A DNA stretch of 64,000 nt from CAZKWG01 sp964615375 (lineage in GTDB: Bacteria; Myxococcota_A; UBA796; CAZKWG01), in contig CAZTOW010000012.1 in assembly GCA_964615375.1 (NCBI GenBank), positions 159,263 through 223,262 on the forward strand. The letters run 5' to 3'. The position numbers were made by a program, and so were the translations under genes. The stretch's first letter is position 1; every line of letters begins with the position of its first letter. The notes below the pieces were generated by a model, which did not search any database, was not told the origin of the DNA, and saw only the letters and a list, made by a program, of their open reading frames with translations. Shown piece by piece: positions 1 through 10,273 of this stretch.

Positions 1-2
1 AT

Positions 3-1501
<1,499 letters not shown>

Positions 1502-1505
<4 letters not shown>

Positions 1506-2089
1506 AGGGCGCACTCCTCGCCGTGCTCCTGGCCCCGAGCTCCGCGGGCTGCGTGTTCATCACCCAGGCCGAGCACGACAGCCGCCTCGGGCTGCCAGGG
1601 GAGACCGGGGACACGCAGGACACGCAGGACACGCAGGACACGCAGGACACGCGGGACACCGCCGTGGAGACCGTGACCCAGGCCTTCAGCGGGACCTTCG
1701 GCCTGGATCTCGAGCTCCGCGACAGCGCCGCCCGCTGTGAGGGCGCGCTCGCCGTCGAGCTGAGCTGGGTCGGGGGCGCGGAGACGCCCTTCTTCGCGGG
1801 GGAGGGGAGCTGCTCGCTCAGCGCCGAAGAGGAGCCCGACCTCGACGGGCTGCCGGTCATCCTCACCCTGAGCGGGGCGGTGGACGCGAACAGCGTGGCC
1901 GGCGGCGTCGTCGGGATCTTCGTCGACGAGGATCCGAGCGGCAACCCGGAGGACGGGAGCTGGGAGGGCCTGCTGGACGACGCGACGGGCGTGATGAGCG
2001 GGACCCTCTCGGCCAGCACCAACCTGCGCGGGCAGGGGAGCACGAGCGTCTCGGGCACCTGGGAGGTCACGCGCCAGGAGGAGCTGTGA
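1502..2089 (+). CDS. Lipoprotein with DTQ tandem repeat, unknown function
   Basis: Product of 195 residues starting at GTG, chosen because it overlaps the kinase stop (GTGA) and begins a signal peptide with lipobox SSAGC at about residues 13-17. Just after the acylated Cys lies an Asp-Thr-Gln repeat (residues about 37-53), a flexible spacer encoded by a 9-bp minisatellite. The remaining part, about residues 60-195, looks like a single beta-rich domain; I do not recognise a family. Coupling with the kinase suggests an envelope partner of that kinase, which is an inference from position only. Confidence 0.8.
1610..1660 (+). repeat. 9-bp tandem repeat encoding Asp-Thr-Gln
   Basis: Four exact copies of gacacgcag at 1610-1645 are followed by a one-base variant at 1646-1654 and a partial copy at 1655-1660. 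Loss or gain of units would keep the frame and change only the linker length of the lipoprotein. Confidence 0.9.
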
Positions 2090-2093
2090 GCGC

Positions 2094-3359
2094 ATGAGGG
2101 TGCTGCTGGTCGGCCACGGCTACCCGCCGCGTGAGCGCGCCGGCACCGAGCAGCACATGGCGACGCTCGCGGCCGGGCTCCAGCGGAGGGGGTGCGCGGT
2201 CCACGTCCTCGCCGCGACGCGCGCCCCGGGGCGACCCGTGTACACGATCCTCGAAGAGCCAGGTGTAACGCGCGTCGTCAACAACGTCGGCGCGCGCGCC
2301 CTGGCCGAGGCGGAGCGGGATCGGGCCATCGAGGCCGCCGCGGAGGCGGTGGAGCGCCGCTTCGCCCCGGACGTGGTCCACGTCCATCACCTCCAGTTCC
2401 TGTCCTCCGGGCTCCGCTTTCGCGCGCCGACCGTCGCCACCCTGCACGACCAGTGGGCCTGGTGCGCGGCGGGCGGGCTCGGCCTGCTCCCCGATCGGAG
2501 CCTGTGCCCTGGTCCGAGCCCGGAGCGCTGCGCACCCTGCGCCGCCGCCTGGAGGCCCGTGGAGGGGCCCGCCGCCCGCGCCCTGATCCGCACGGCCGGG
2601 CTCGCCGCGCCCCTGATCTCGCCCGAGCGCCTGCACCGCCTGTACCAGCGCCTGCCGGAGCGCCTGCGCGCCCGCGCCCGGCGCGGGGTCTCGACACCTG
2701 AATCTCCCGAGATGGCGAGGCTCAGGAATGACGCTGTAACATCATTTTTCCGGTCCTGTGCCGTCCGCGTCTCGCCGAGCGCCTGGCTGGCGCGTCGCGC
2801 GGAGGCGGAGGGGCTGGGGCCGGTGGAGGTGATCCGCCACGGGGTGGAGCCCGGCCCGCCCCACCAGGGCGGTGGCGGGCTGCTCTTCCTGGGCACCGTC
2901 GCCTGGCACAAGGGCCCGGACCTGGTCGTGCGCGCCTGGCGCGAGGCCTTTCCGGGCGGTACACCTCCGCTCACGCTGCACGGACCCACGCTGGAGCCGG
3001 AGGCCGCGCTGGGGCACCCGGTGGGCGCGGCCCTGGACCGGGAGGGCGTGCGCGCCGCCCTGGCCCACGCCGACGCCCTGGTCCTGGGGAGCCGCTGGCC
3101 GGAGAACGCGCCCCTGGTCATCCTGGAGGCGAGAGCGGCGGGCTGCCCGGTGGTGGCCCCCGACGCGGGCGGGATCCCCGAGATCCTGGAGCACGGGCGG
3201 GACGGGCTGCTCTACCCGCCGGGAGACGCGCCCGCGCTGGCTCGGGCGCTCCGGGAGGTGCTGGGGTGGCCCGCGGGGCGGGTGCGGTCGCCACCTGGCG
3301 TCGACGAGGTGGTGGGCCAGATCATCGATGTGTATCGCCGTGTTACGGTGGATACGTGA
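2094..3359 (+). CDS. GT4-family glycosyltransferase
   Basis: Retaining GT-B glycosyltransferase of 421 residues, likely using a nucleotide sugar to build a surface or secreted glycan. The N-terminal acceptor domain starts MRVLLVGHGYPP; the C-terminal donor-binding domain carries the GT4 E-x7-E region ENAPLVILEARAAGCPVVAPDAGG followed by PEILEHGRDGLLYPPGD, at about residues 340-385. A Cys-containing insertion, LCPGPSPERCAPC, at about residues 138-150 is shared with the next gene. The gene starts 4 bases after the lipoprotein stop and its own stop overlaps the GTG start of the next glycosyltransferase. Acceptor and sugar cannot be told from sequence. Confidence 0.9.
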   Translation: MRVLLVGHGYPPRERAGTEQHMATLAAGLQRRGCAVHVLAATRAPGRPVYTILEEPGVTRVVNNVGARALAEAERDRAIEAAAEAVERRFAPDVVHVHHLQFLSSGLRFRAPTVATLHDQWAWCAAGGLGLLPDRSLCPGPSPERCAPCAAAWRPVEGPAARALIRTAGLAAPLISPERLHRLYQRLPERLRARARRGVSTPESPEMARLRNDAVTSFFRSCAVRVSPSAWLARRAEAEGLGPVEVIRHGVEPGPPHQGGGGLLFLGTVAWHKGPDLVVRAWREAFPGGTPPLTLHGPTLEPEAALGHPVGAALDREGVRAALAHADALVLGSRWPENAPLVILEARAAGCPVVAPDAGGIPEILEHGRDGLLYPPGDAPALARALREVLGWPAGRVRSPPGVDEVVGQIIDVYRRVTVDT

Positions 3360-4636
3360 TCCTGCTCGCCCTCCACGGCTGGCCGCCGGAGGCCATGGGG
3401 GGCGCCGGGCTCTACGTGCGCGGGCTGGCGCGGGCCTTGCGGGCGCGCGGGCGGGAGGTGGCCGTGATCGCCGCGGCCCCAGGGCCGAGCGCGGCGGTGG
3501 AGCGCCGGGTCTCGGATGACGGGATCCCGGGCTGGATCCTCCTCGCGCCCCCGCTCACCCGCTGGGAGCAGACCTGGGAGCAGCCCGCGCGCGCGGCCCT
3601 GCTGCCGGGGCTCCTGGACCGGCTCAGGCCCCGGGTCCTGCACGTCCACCACCTGTCGGGGTTGCCCTGGTCTCTCGTCCTCGCCGCGCGGGAGCGGGGG
3701 GCGCGGACCGTGCTCACCCTGCACGACTACGCGCTGCCCTGCGCGCGGGGACAGCTCGTCAATCGGGAGCGGAAGCTCTGTCCGGGGCCCTCGCCCGAGC
3801 GCTGCGCGCGCTGCCTCTCCGATCAGCTCGGGCTCAACCCGGCCACGGCGGCGGCGGGCAGGCTCCTGGAGCGAGCACCGCGGCTGCGGAGGCTGGCGCG
3901 GCGGGCGCTGGGGGCGCTCCCGCGGGGGGAGGCGGCCGAAGCTCGGATGCGATCACGTAACATGGCGTTACAAGATGTGTTGTCCTCCTGCGACGTCGTG
4001 CTCTCGCCCTCCGATGATCTTGCGGGCCGCTTCCAGGCGATGGGGCTCGGGCGCCCGCGACGCTGCGAGCTGCCGCTCCTGGGCCCCGTCCCGGTCGCCG
4101 GAGATCCCGGGGAGGGGCCGCTGAGGCTGCTCTTCGCCAGCGCGCTCATTCCCACCAAGGGGCCAGAGCGCCTGCTGTCCGCCTTCGCCCGGCTGCCTCC
4201 CGGCGCGGCGACCCTGACCCTGGCCGGGCCCGCGCCCGCTTTCGACGGTGATCCGGGCTTCGCTGACCGTCTGGTCGGGCGCGCGCGGGCCACGCCGGGG
4301 GTGCGGGTGCTCGGCGAGGTCGCCCCGGAGCGCATGGGGGCGCTGCTGGCCGAGCACGACGTCCTGGTCCTGCCCTCCCTGTGGCCGGAGAACAGCCCGC
4401 TGGTGGTCCGGGAGGCCACGGCGGCGGGCCTGCGCGTGATCGTCTCCGAGCAGGGGGGAGCCGCCGAGCTCGCGCCCGCCGCGCGTCAGGTCTCCAATGA
4501 GCTAGATAATCTAGCAGATCTGGAGCAGGCGTTACAGCAGGAGATACAGCGGGGGAGGGGGCGCGTCCCCGCCGCCCGCTGGCCCACGCCTGACGAGCAC
4601 GCGGACTGGCTGATTCAAGAGGTGTATCGCCTGTGA
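3356..4636 (+). CDS. GT4-family glycosyltransferase, paralogue of the previous gene
   Basis: Product of 426 residues read from GTG at 3356, which overlaps the preceding stop (GTGA) and yields the expected N-terminus MILLALHGWPPEAMGGAGLY; an upstream in-frame ATG at 3266 would extend into the previous gene with no homologous sequence. The C-terminal half shows WPENSPLVVREATAAGLRVIVSEQGG, the GT4 donor region (about residues 343-370). It shares the Cys motif LCPGPSPERCARC with the previous gene, so the pair probably arose by duplication and may add successive sugars to one glycan. Convergent with the next gene, 4 bases apart. Confidence 0.9.
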   Translation: MILLALHGWPPEAMGGAGLYVRGLARALRARGREVAVIAAAPGPSAAVERRVSDDGIPGWILLAPPLTRWEQTWEQPARAALLPGLLDRLRPRVLHVHHLSGLPWSLVLAARERGARTVLTLHDYALPCARGQLVNRERKLCPGPSPERCARCLSDQLGLNPATAAAGRLLERAPRLRRLARRALGALPRGEAAEARMRSRNMALQDVLSSCDVVLSPSDDLAGRFQAMGLGRPRRCELPLLGPVPVAGDPGEGPLRLLFASALIPTKGPERLLSAFARLPPGAATLTLAGPAPAFDGDPGFADRLVGRARATPGVRVLGEVAPERMGALLAEHDVLVLPSLWPENSPLVVREATAAGLRVIVSEQGGAAELAPAARQVSNELDNLADLEQALQQEIQRGRGRVPAARWPTPDEHADWLIQEVYRL

Positions 4637-4640
4637 CGGA

Positions 4641-6833
4641 TCACCCGCCCAGGGCCTCGATGGCCGCCTGGATCTCCGGGTCGATGCCCGCGGCGTAGTC
4701 CTCCGGGCTGGGGATCACCTCGACGTCCAGCGGGATGCCCCGGCCGTGGTGCGTGCTGCCGTCGGGGTTCAGGACCTCCATCCCCGTGAAGTAGAAGTAG
4801 TAGCCGCCCGGCAGCCAGGTGGCGGTGATGTTGCCGTTGGTGCCCGCGCTCTGCTCGCCGACGACGGTGAAGTTCTCCGCACCCCAGAGCATCATCGCGA
4901 AATTTTCGGCCGCGCTCACCGTCTTGTTGGAGACCAGGAGCGCGACGGGCCCGGTGTAGAGGGCCTCGCCGGTGAGCGCGTAGCTGCTCTCGTCCCAGCT
5001 CTCCTCCTCCGGCCCGTCCCAGGTGCGCACCCGGAAGGTGGGGCTCTGGAAGTCGCCTTCGCGGAGGGCGGCGGCGACCGCGTAGGGGTCCACGCCTGGA
5101 TAGGCGCGCATGTCCACGACCAGACCCTCGGCCTCCGCCCCCTCGGCCAGGGCCTCCTGCCAGGCCTCCTCCGTGGTGGTCACGTAGCCGCTGAGGTTCA
5201 GGTAGTACAGGTTGTCCGCGCCCAGATCCTCGAGCCAGCCGCTCGGCTTCAGGCTGCCCGCCCACGGCGCCAGGGTGTTGACCTCCTCGAAGGGGAGGCC
5301 CTCCAAGGTGACCTCGCGCTCCTCGCCGTCCACGCCGCGCAGCCCGAGGATGCAGGGTTCATCGGGGTTCTGCCAGTCCCGGCCGCTCACCTCGAAGAGG
5401 TAGCCCTCGGTGGCGGCCGAGTGCCAGCTCATGCTGTCCGCGTAGTAGACGTCCGCCGGGACACCGTCGATGCTGATCACGGTGTCGCCGGCCTGCACCT
5501 CGTCGTGGCCGGAGAGGGAGACGATGGGCTCGCCGCCGACCAGCTGCACCTGCAGGGCCAGGTAGCTGTCCGTCCAGGTGGTCCCGACCCAGTCTCCGAA
5601 GAAGCCGTGGCCGTCCTGGAGCACGTGCATGAAGCGGCCCAGGCTGTGCAGCGCAGCCTCGCGATCGCCCTCCTCGGCGGCGTCCAAGGTGTCGAGCTCG
5701 GTCAGCAGCGCGTCGTCGTGCTCATAGCCCACCACCTCGAAGTAGGGGAAGAAGCGGTCGATGATCCCGTGGGCGACCATCAGCATGGCGCGCGCCGAGC
5801 CTCGCGTGAGCGACCCGTCCACATCCTCCTCGATTTCAAGCGTGTAACGCGACATCGTGGCACGGGTGGCCGCCTCGGGGCTCAGCGCCTCGGGGGTGTC
5901 CCAGGCCAGCACCTCCTCCAGGTGGTCCTCGGGCAGGTCCGTCTCCAGGTCGGCGGGCACCTGATCGGGCCAGGGCTCGTCGTCCAGGATCATGGTCCTG
6001 GCCGGCCAGGCCAGGCCCCGACCACCCACAGGCGCCCAGCTCGCCTCCGCCGCCGCCGCCCACACCGGGTGCCCGACCAGCCACGCGCGCCCGTCGAGGC
6101 GCAGGGCCCCGGCGACCCGGGCCGCGTCGGGCGAGAGTCGAGCCTCCGTCCACACGATCAGAGGCAGGCTCTCCACCGCCGCGCCGCTCACGGTCCAGCT
6201 CGCTGTGGACAGGCTCGCGCCGTAGGTGCCCCCACGGCCGCTCAAGGCGCCCGGGAAGCCGAGGAAGCGGCGCTGTTTCGCCTCTCCGAGCTCCTGCTCC
6301 CCGGAGAGCACGGTGGCCAGCGTCTCTTCCAGCGCGTCCGCCGCCTCGGCCCCCGCCGGGTAGCCCCGGAGATCGAGCACGATGGCGGTGGCGTCCTCGG
6401 GAATCTCCACGGCGCCCAGGCCGGGGTGGACGATGGCGGTCGTCCCCTCCGAGGTCACGAAGGCGTCGGGCACGTCCGAGTCGCGGCCGTCCAGCACGCA
6501 GGCGCCCACCAGGGGCGCGTAGGGCTCCAGGGTCGCCTCGGGGTCCCAGGTCTCGCCCTCCAGCGCGTCGATCAGCGCGAGATCGGCCTCCTCCCAGGTG
6601 GCCGCGGGGCCGAAGAGGCGGACGGCCCCGTGCGCGCGGGAGAGCTCCAGGACGGGGTCCTCCTCGCCGGGGGCGCCGGAGAGGATGGCCTCGCAGGGCT
6701 CCGTCGCCAGCGTCGGGGGCGTCTCGGTGGAGCCGGTCTCCTCGCCGCCGCTGTCGTCGGGGGGCGTGGCCGTCTCCTGGGTCTTGTCGGTGGTCTCGCA
6801 GGCCAGGAGGAAGAGCAGGAGGGCTGGGCGCAT
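4641..6833 (-). CDS. S41-family (C-terminal processing type) peptidase lipoprotein
   Basis: Lipoprotein of 730 residues: signal peptide with lipobox LLAC at about residues 8-11, then a Thr/Glu-rich spacer. The C-terminal half has a PDZ-like segment (VQAGDTVISIDGVPADVYY) and an S41 core, with a candidate nucleophile Ser640 in NKTVSAAENFAMML and the downstream GTNGN loop. A second, degenerate S41-like block (EDATAIVLDLRGYPAGAEAADAL) lies near residues 145-165, so the protein may carry an inactive N-terminal copy. Probably an envelope protease or a TSP-type protease homologue. It lies 25 bases downstream of the MGT-type glycosyltransferase and may be co-transcribed with it. Confidence 0.8.
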   Translation of the reverse strand: MRPALLLFLLACETTDKTQETATPPDDSGGEETGSTETPPTLATEPCEAILSGAPGEEDPVLELSRAHGAVRLFGPAATWEEADLALIDALEGETWDPEATLEPYAPLVGACVLDGRDSDVPDAFVTSEGTTAIVHPGLGAVEIPEDATAIVLDLRGYPAGAEAADALEETLATVLSGEQELGEAKQRRFLGFPGALSGRGGTYGASLSTASWTVSGAAVESLPLIVWTEARLSPDAARVAGALRLDGRAWLVGHPVWAAAAEASWAPVGGRGLAWPARTMILDDEPWPDQVPADLETDLPEDHLEEVLAWDTPEALSPEAATRATMSRYTLEIEEDVDGSLTRGSARAMLMVAHGIIDRFFPYFEVVGYEHDDALLTELDTLDAAEEGDREAALHSLGRFMHVLQDGHGFFGDWVGTTWTDSYLALQVQLVGGEPIVSLSGHDEVQAGDTVISIDGVPADVYYADSMSWHSAATEGYLFEVSGRDWQNPDEPCILGLRGVDGEEREVTLEGLPFEEVNTLAPWAGSLKPSGWLEDLGADNLYYLNLSGYVTTTEEAWQEALAEGAEAEGLVVDMRAYPGVDPYAVAAALREGDFQSPTFRVRTWDGPEEESWDESSYALTGEALYTGPVALLVSNKTVSAAENFAMMLWGAENFTVVGEQSAGTNGNITATWLPGGYYFYFTGMEVLNPDGSTHHGRGIPLDVEVIPSPEDYAAGIDPEIQAAIEALGG

Positions 6834-6858
6834 GGGGGCTCCATCGTGTCGGTTTACT

Positions 6859-8127
6859 TCAAGTGCGCTGAGAAGCCTGCTTGTAAAGGACCTCCTCGAT
6901 GAGATCGGCCGCGCGCTCCCGCGGGCGGACCTCGGCGATGTGCTCGGCCATGCGGCGGGCGGACGCGCGGAAGGAGGGCTCGTCCAGCACCCGGCGCAGG
7001 GCCGCGCCGATGGCCTTCGGGTCGGGGCGGGGAGGCACCCACAGGCCCGCGCCGCAGCGCGCGATCCGGGCGGCCACCCCGGGCTGATCGTTGGTGATGG
7101 GGAGGGCGACCATGGGCACGCCCAGCGAGAGGCACTCCAGCGCCGTGTTCAGGCCGGCGTGTGTGACGCAGGCCGCGGCGCGGGCGAGCAGGGCCTGCTG
7201 GGGGGCCCAGCGCACGACCACGGGGTCGCCCGGGAGCGGGCCCAGCGCCTCCGGGTCGCAGGAGTCGCCGAGCGAGATCACGAGCTGCACGGGTAGGGGC
7301 GCGGCGGCGGCGGCGACGGCCTGGAAGAGGACCTGAAGCCGGTTCTGGATGGTGCCCAGCGAGGCGTAGACCAGCGGGCGGCTGTCCAGCCGGTCCCAGG
7401 GGAAATCCGCCGCCTTTCGCCCGCCCTCGTCGTGGAAGGGGCCGAGCATGTGGACCTCGGGGCCCGGCCAGACGCGGGGGAAGGCGAAGGGGGCCGGCTC
7501 CTGGCAGAGGTGCAGGAGGGTGGCGCGCTCGAAGGCGGTGGCCCCGAGATCGGGCAGCCCGCGCCGCGCTCGCGCCCGCCACAGCTTGAGCCGCATGGGC
7601 CAGGTGGCCAGGAAGAAGAAGAGGTTGGCGAGGCTGTCTCGCAGCCGGTCCAGCGCCCCCGTGCTCGGCTGCAGCGTGGTGGCGATGGGCGGGCAGGCCG
7701 GGTCCAGGCGCACCAGCAGGGCGTTGGAGATGGCGACCCAGGGCAGACCGGCCGCCTCCGCCGCGCTGCCGCCCCCCGCCGCGGCCTCGTCCGCCAGCAC
7801 GAGGTCCACGCCCTGCGCGCGCAGCTTGTCGGGGAGCTCGTCGAGCACGACGTCTATGGTCTGCAGGAGCAGCGCGAAGGTCCGCTGCACCCCCCGGAGC
7901 CCGCTCATCCGCCCGATCTCCTCCAGGATGGACTCGGCCGTGCCCGGCGGGAAGCGCTGCTCGCCGTAGGTGACGACCTCGAGGCCCGCCGCGCGCGCCC
8001 GCGCCGCCCCGTCGGCCAGCTGAAAGGCGGTCACCCGGTGCCCGCGCCGCTGCAGCTCGCGCCCGAGCGCGTTCATGGGGTGCTGGTGGCCGGGAGGGAA
8101 TGGACAGATCAGGGCGATGTGCGCCAC
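6859..8127 (-). CDS. MGT-family glycosyltransferase (GT1)
   Basis: Inverting GT-B glycosyltransferase of 422 residues, similar in layout to macrolide and zeaxanthin glycosyltransferases. The N-terminus MAHIALICPFPPGHQHPMNAL is the acceptor-domain start with a HxxP-type substrate loop; the C-terminal donor motif runs from VVRWAPQQALLARAA through THAGLNTALECLSLGVPMVALP to TNDQPGVAARI (about residues 300-350). These enzymes move a sugar from UDP- or dTDP-sugar onto a small hydrophobic molecule such as a carotenoid, polyketide or sterol. No biosynthetic genes for such a molecule are adjacent, so the acceptor is open. Confidence 0.88.
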   Translation of the reverse strand: MAHIALICPFPPGHQHPMNALGRELQRRGHRVTAFQLADGAARARAAGLEVVTYGEQRFPPGTAESILEEIGRMSGLRGVQRTFALLLQTIDVVLDELPDKLRAQGVDLVLADEAAAGGGSAAEAAGLPWVAISNALLVRLDPACPPIATTLQPSTGALDRLRDSLANLFFFLATWPMRLKLWRARARRGLPDLGATAFERATLLHLCQEPAPFAFPRVWPGPEVHMLGPFHDEGGRKAADFPWDRLDSRPLVYASLGTIQNRLQVLFQAVAAAAAPLPVQLVISLGDSCDPEALGPLPGDPVVVRWAPQQALLARAAACVTHAGLNTALECLSLGVPMVALPITNDQPGVAARIARCGAGLWVPPRPDPKAIGAALRRVLDEPSFRASARRMAEHIAEVRPRERAADLIEEVLYKQASQRT

Positions 8128-8164
8128 GGGGACCTCGCGCCCCGATCCTACGCCCTGGTGGGCG

Positions 8165-8554
8165 TCAGATCAGCTCCACCGGGATCAAACGAGGGGTCGC
8201 GCGCAGGAGGCGCATGTCTCCGGTCACCAGCGTGGCCCCGGTCACCTCGGCGAGGCCCACGTACATCGCGTCGTAGGCGCTCACGTTCTCGCGCAGGTCG
8301 AAGGCGCGTCGCAGCAGCGGCGCGTGCGGGTAGCGCCGGATGGGGGCGCAGCTCAGGGCGTCCAGCGCGTCGGCGGCCACGCGCTCGGGGAGCGCGCGAC
8401 CCAGCACGGCGCGGCGGAGCACGCTCAGCACCTCGACGTCCAGCAGGTGCGGGGCGATGAGCACCGGATCCGCCGCGATCAGCCGGTCGAGCACCTGTCC
8501 CCGCGGGGAGCGCAGCAGCCACTCCACCACGGCGGAGGCGTCCAGCACCATCAT
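8165..8554 (-). CDS. vapC: VapC-type PIN-domain toxin
   Basis: PIN-domain ribonuclease of 129 residues, a normal length for VapC. The acidic metal-binding residues are visible: Asp5 (MVLDAS), Glu41 (LDVEVLS), Asp95 (VSAYDAMYV) and Asp113 (LVTGDMRLL). The start ATG overlaps the stop of the antitoxin gene (ATGA), so toxin translation depends on antitoxin translation. The target RNA cannot be predicted. Confidence 0.92.
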   Translation of the reverse strand: MMVLDASAVVEWLLRSPRGQVLDRLIAADPVLIAPHLLDVEVLSVLRRAVLGRALPERVAADALDALSCAPIRRYPHAPLLRRAFDLRENVSAYDAMYVGLAEVTGATLVTGDMRLLRATPRLIPVELI

Positions 8555-8829
8555 CGCTTCGTCTCGTAGGGCGCGGTGGGCTCCGCCGCCAGGCGTGGCT
8601 CGCGGTCCTCCCGCGCCTCGTAGAGCCAGCGCTCCGCGCCGCCGGGGAGCGAGAACGAGGCGCGCGTGGAGAGCATGCGCTGGAACTCCTCGACCGAGGG
8701 CGTGGCGGCCAGCCGCTCCAGCTCCACGCGCAGGTAGTCGGAGAGCGACATCCCGGCCAGGGCGGCGCGCGCCTTCAGGGCGCGGTGTACCGGCTCGGGG
8801 ACATTGCGGATCTGGATGTTGGTCTGCAT
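8551..8829 (-). CDS. vapB: VapB/FitA-like ribbon-helix-helix antitoxin
   Basis: Product of 92 residues from the ATG at 8829, giving MQTNIQIRNVPEPVHRALK, the standard RHH beginning: a beta strand for operator contact, then two helices (PEPVHRALKARAALAG, SLSDYLRVELERLA). A longer frame starting further upstream would run through the operator and is not needed. The C-terminal part (about residues 50-92) is the toxin-wrapping tail. The gene overlaps vapC by 4 bases. The 9-bp palindrome at 8851-8882, just upstream, is a good candidate for autoregulation. Confidence 0.9.
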   Translation of the reverse strand: MQTNIQIRNVPEPVHRALKARAALAGMSLSDYLRVELERLAATPSVEEFQRMLSTRASFSLPGGAERWLYEAREDREPRLAAEPTAPYETKR

Positions 8830-8850
8830 GGGAATTGGGTATCTCGAGTC

Positions 8851-8882
8851 AAAATGCATGACAAGCATGAAGAATGCATTTT
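8851..8882. promoter_or_regulatory. Palindromic operator upstream of vapB
   Basis: A perfect 9-bp inverted repeat, AAAATGCAT (8851-8859) and ATGCATTTT (8874-8882), with a 14-base spacer; a third GCAT occurs in the spacer at 8865-8868. Centre-to-centre spacing of the arms is 23 bases, about two helical turns, as expected for two RHH dimers. It lies 21 bases before the vapB start and 35 bases before the SGNH gene start, so it could control both directions. Confidence 0.7.
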
Positions 8883-8917
8883 TCTGGGGCGCGCTCCGCA
8901 CGCCGCGCCGCTGTGCG

Positions 8918-10057
8918 ATGATGTCCCTGAACATGCGCACCCCTGCTGCTCTCCCCCTGTGGAAGAAGATCCTCTTCGGCCTCGTCGTCGCGGTCGGGCT
9001 GCTGGGCGCCCTCGAGCTCGGCATGCGCCTCCTGCTGGGGCCGCCCCCGGCCTCCACCGTCGTCTACAACGCCATCGGCGAGCGGGAGCGCTGGTTCCAG
9101 GAGCAGGGCGGGCAGGTGCGCGCGGTCTTCGTCGACCACGACCCCCCGGCCCCCTTCCCGGCGGCGCTGGAGGGGCAGCGCTGCGCGGTCCTGGGCGGGA
9201 GCTCAGTCCACGGCGGATCGCCCGACCTCCAGCAGGCGGGGGAGTTTCCGGCCCTGCTCGCCGCCGAGCTCGGGGTGCCCGTCCTGAACCTGGGCGCGCC
9301 CGGCCTGGACTCCTTCGATCACGTGGAGCTGACGCGCGAGCTGCTGGCCTGGCGCTTCAGCTGCCTGGTGCTCTACGGTGGGCACAACGACTTCGGGAAC
9401 ATGTACTTCATGTCGCGCTACGGGGACGCCAGCACCGGCGCGATGGCCCGCGTGCAGGCGGGCCTGGAGCGCCTCCACCTCTACGCGCAGCTCCACCGCG
9501 CCGTGCGCGCCGCCGAGTGGAGCCAGAGCCGTCGCCCCGGCGTGCCCAGCTCGACGGAGGGCTTCGTCACGCCCGGCCGGCTCTGGCAGGCGCTCCGCCA
9601 CCTGGAGGCCAACACGCGCCAGCTCCTCTGGATGGCGAAGAAGGCGGGCGTCCCCGTGCTGGTCGTGCTCCCCGCCAGCGACCTGACCCAGCGACCCACC
9701 CAGCAATTCTGCACCGGGCCCGACTGCGCGGTGGACCTCTACCAGCAGGCGAGCCAGCTTCGGCAGCAGGACCCGGCGAAGGCGGCCGCGCTCCTGCGAC
9801 GCGCGCGGGACATCGACCAGATCCCGCTCCGCGCGCCCACCGCCGCCCGTGAGGTCCTGGCCGCCGCCGCCGCGGAGCAGGGCTACCCTGTGCTCGACGC
9901 CGAGGCCGCCCTGCCGCAGGAGCGCGATCTCCAGGTCCCCTCTCGGCTCCTGTTCCGCGACGCCGTCCACTTCACGGCCGAGGGGCACCGGGCCATGGCG
10001 AAGATCATCGCGCCGGAGCTGCGGGAGCTGCTCGGTCTGGCGGACGAGGGACGCTGA
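8918..10057 (+). CDS. Membrane-anchored SGNH-fold hydrolase/esterase
   Basis: About 379 residues with one N-terminal hydrophobic helix (ILFGLVVAVGLLGALELGMRLLLG) and an SGNH domain outside the membrane. Block I is AVLGGSSVHGG (nucleophile Ser), followed by NLGAPGLDS, the oxyanion block YGGHNDFGN and the C-terminal DAVHFTAEGH carrying the Asp/His pair. Such enzymes act as O-acetyl esterases or acyltransferase partners on cell-surface glycans. The start is uncertain: ATG codons at 8918, 8921 and 8933 lack a clear ribosome site; earlier ATGs would lie in the vapB operator. Confidence 0.82.
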   Translation: MMSLNMRTPAALPLWKKILFGLVVAVGLLGALELGMRLLLGPPPASTVVYNAIGERERWFQEQGGQVRAVFVDHDPPAPFPAALEGQRCAVLGGSSVHGGSPDLQQAGEFPALLAAELGVPVLNLGAPGLDSFDHVELTRELLAWRFSCLVLYGGHNDFGNMYFMSRYGDASTGAMARVQAGLERLHLYAQLHRAVRAAEWSQSRRPGVPSSTEGFVTPGRLWQALRHLEANTRQLLWMAKKAGVPVLVVLPASDLTQRPTQQFCTGPDCAVDLYQQASQLRQQDPAKAAALLRRARDIDQIPLRAPTAAREVLAAAAAEQGYPVLDAEAALPQERDLQVPSRLLFRDAVHFTAEGHRAMAKIIAPELRELLGLADEGR

Positions 10058-10068
10058 GCCGCGGCGCA

Positions 10069-10112
10069 GGAGCGGTGTGGGAGCGGTGTGGGATCCGTGT
10101 AGGATGCGCTCG
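10069..10112 (+). promoter_or_regulatory. 11-bp direct repeats upstream of a short peptide gene
   Basis: GGAGCGGTGTG occurs twice back to back (10069-10079 and 10080-10090), followed by two weaker copies in the same 11-base register (10091-10101 and 10102-10112). Eleven bases is one helical turn, as in direct-repeat activator sites. A TAGGAT sequence at 10100-10105 could be a -10 element. The assignment is tentative. Confidence 0.4.
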
Positions 10113-10196
10113 CCTGGGGGCCGGCGTACCTTGGGAGTGTGAGGCGGCGCTGCCGCCCCGAGCCCCCCAGGCCCCAAACCCAAGCAGGAGACTCCC

Positions 10197-10259
10197 ATGA
10201 AGGTCCAGACCAACGTGCAGGCCGGTCAGAACGTCCGCCGCATCAAGTGGACGATCTAG
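10197..10259 (+). CDS. 20-residue peptide gene, orphan
   Basis: A short frame of 20 codons, starting MKVQTNVQAG and ending RRIKWTI. An AGGAG ribosome site lies 7 bases before the ATG, 11-bp direct repeats lie further upstream and a strong terminator-like hairpin begins 15 bases after the stop, so it forms a complete small transcription unit between an SGNH hydrolase gene and a convergent thiolase gene. The peptide is basic and has no signal sequence. It could be a small functional protein, a RiPP-like precursor or a leader peptide; no modifying enzyme is adjacent. I do not recognise the family. Confidence 0.6.
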   Translation: MKVQTNVQAGQNVRRIKWTI

Positions 10260-10273
10260 TCCTGAGCGCCACG

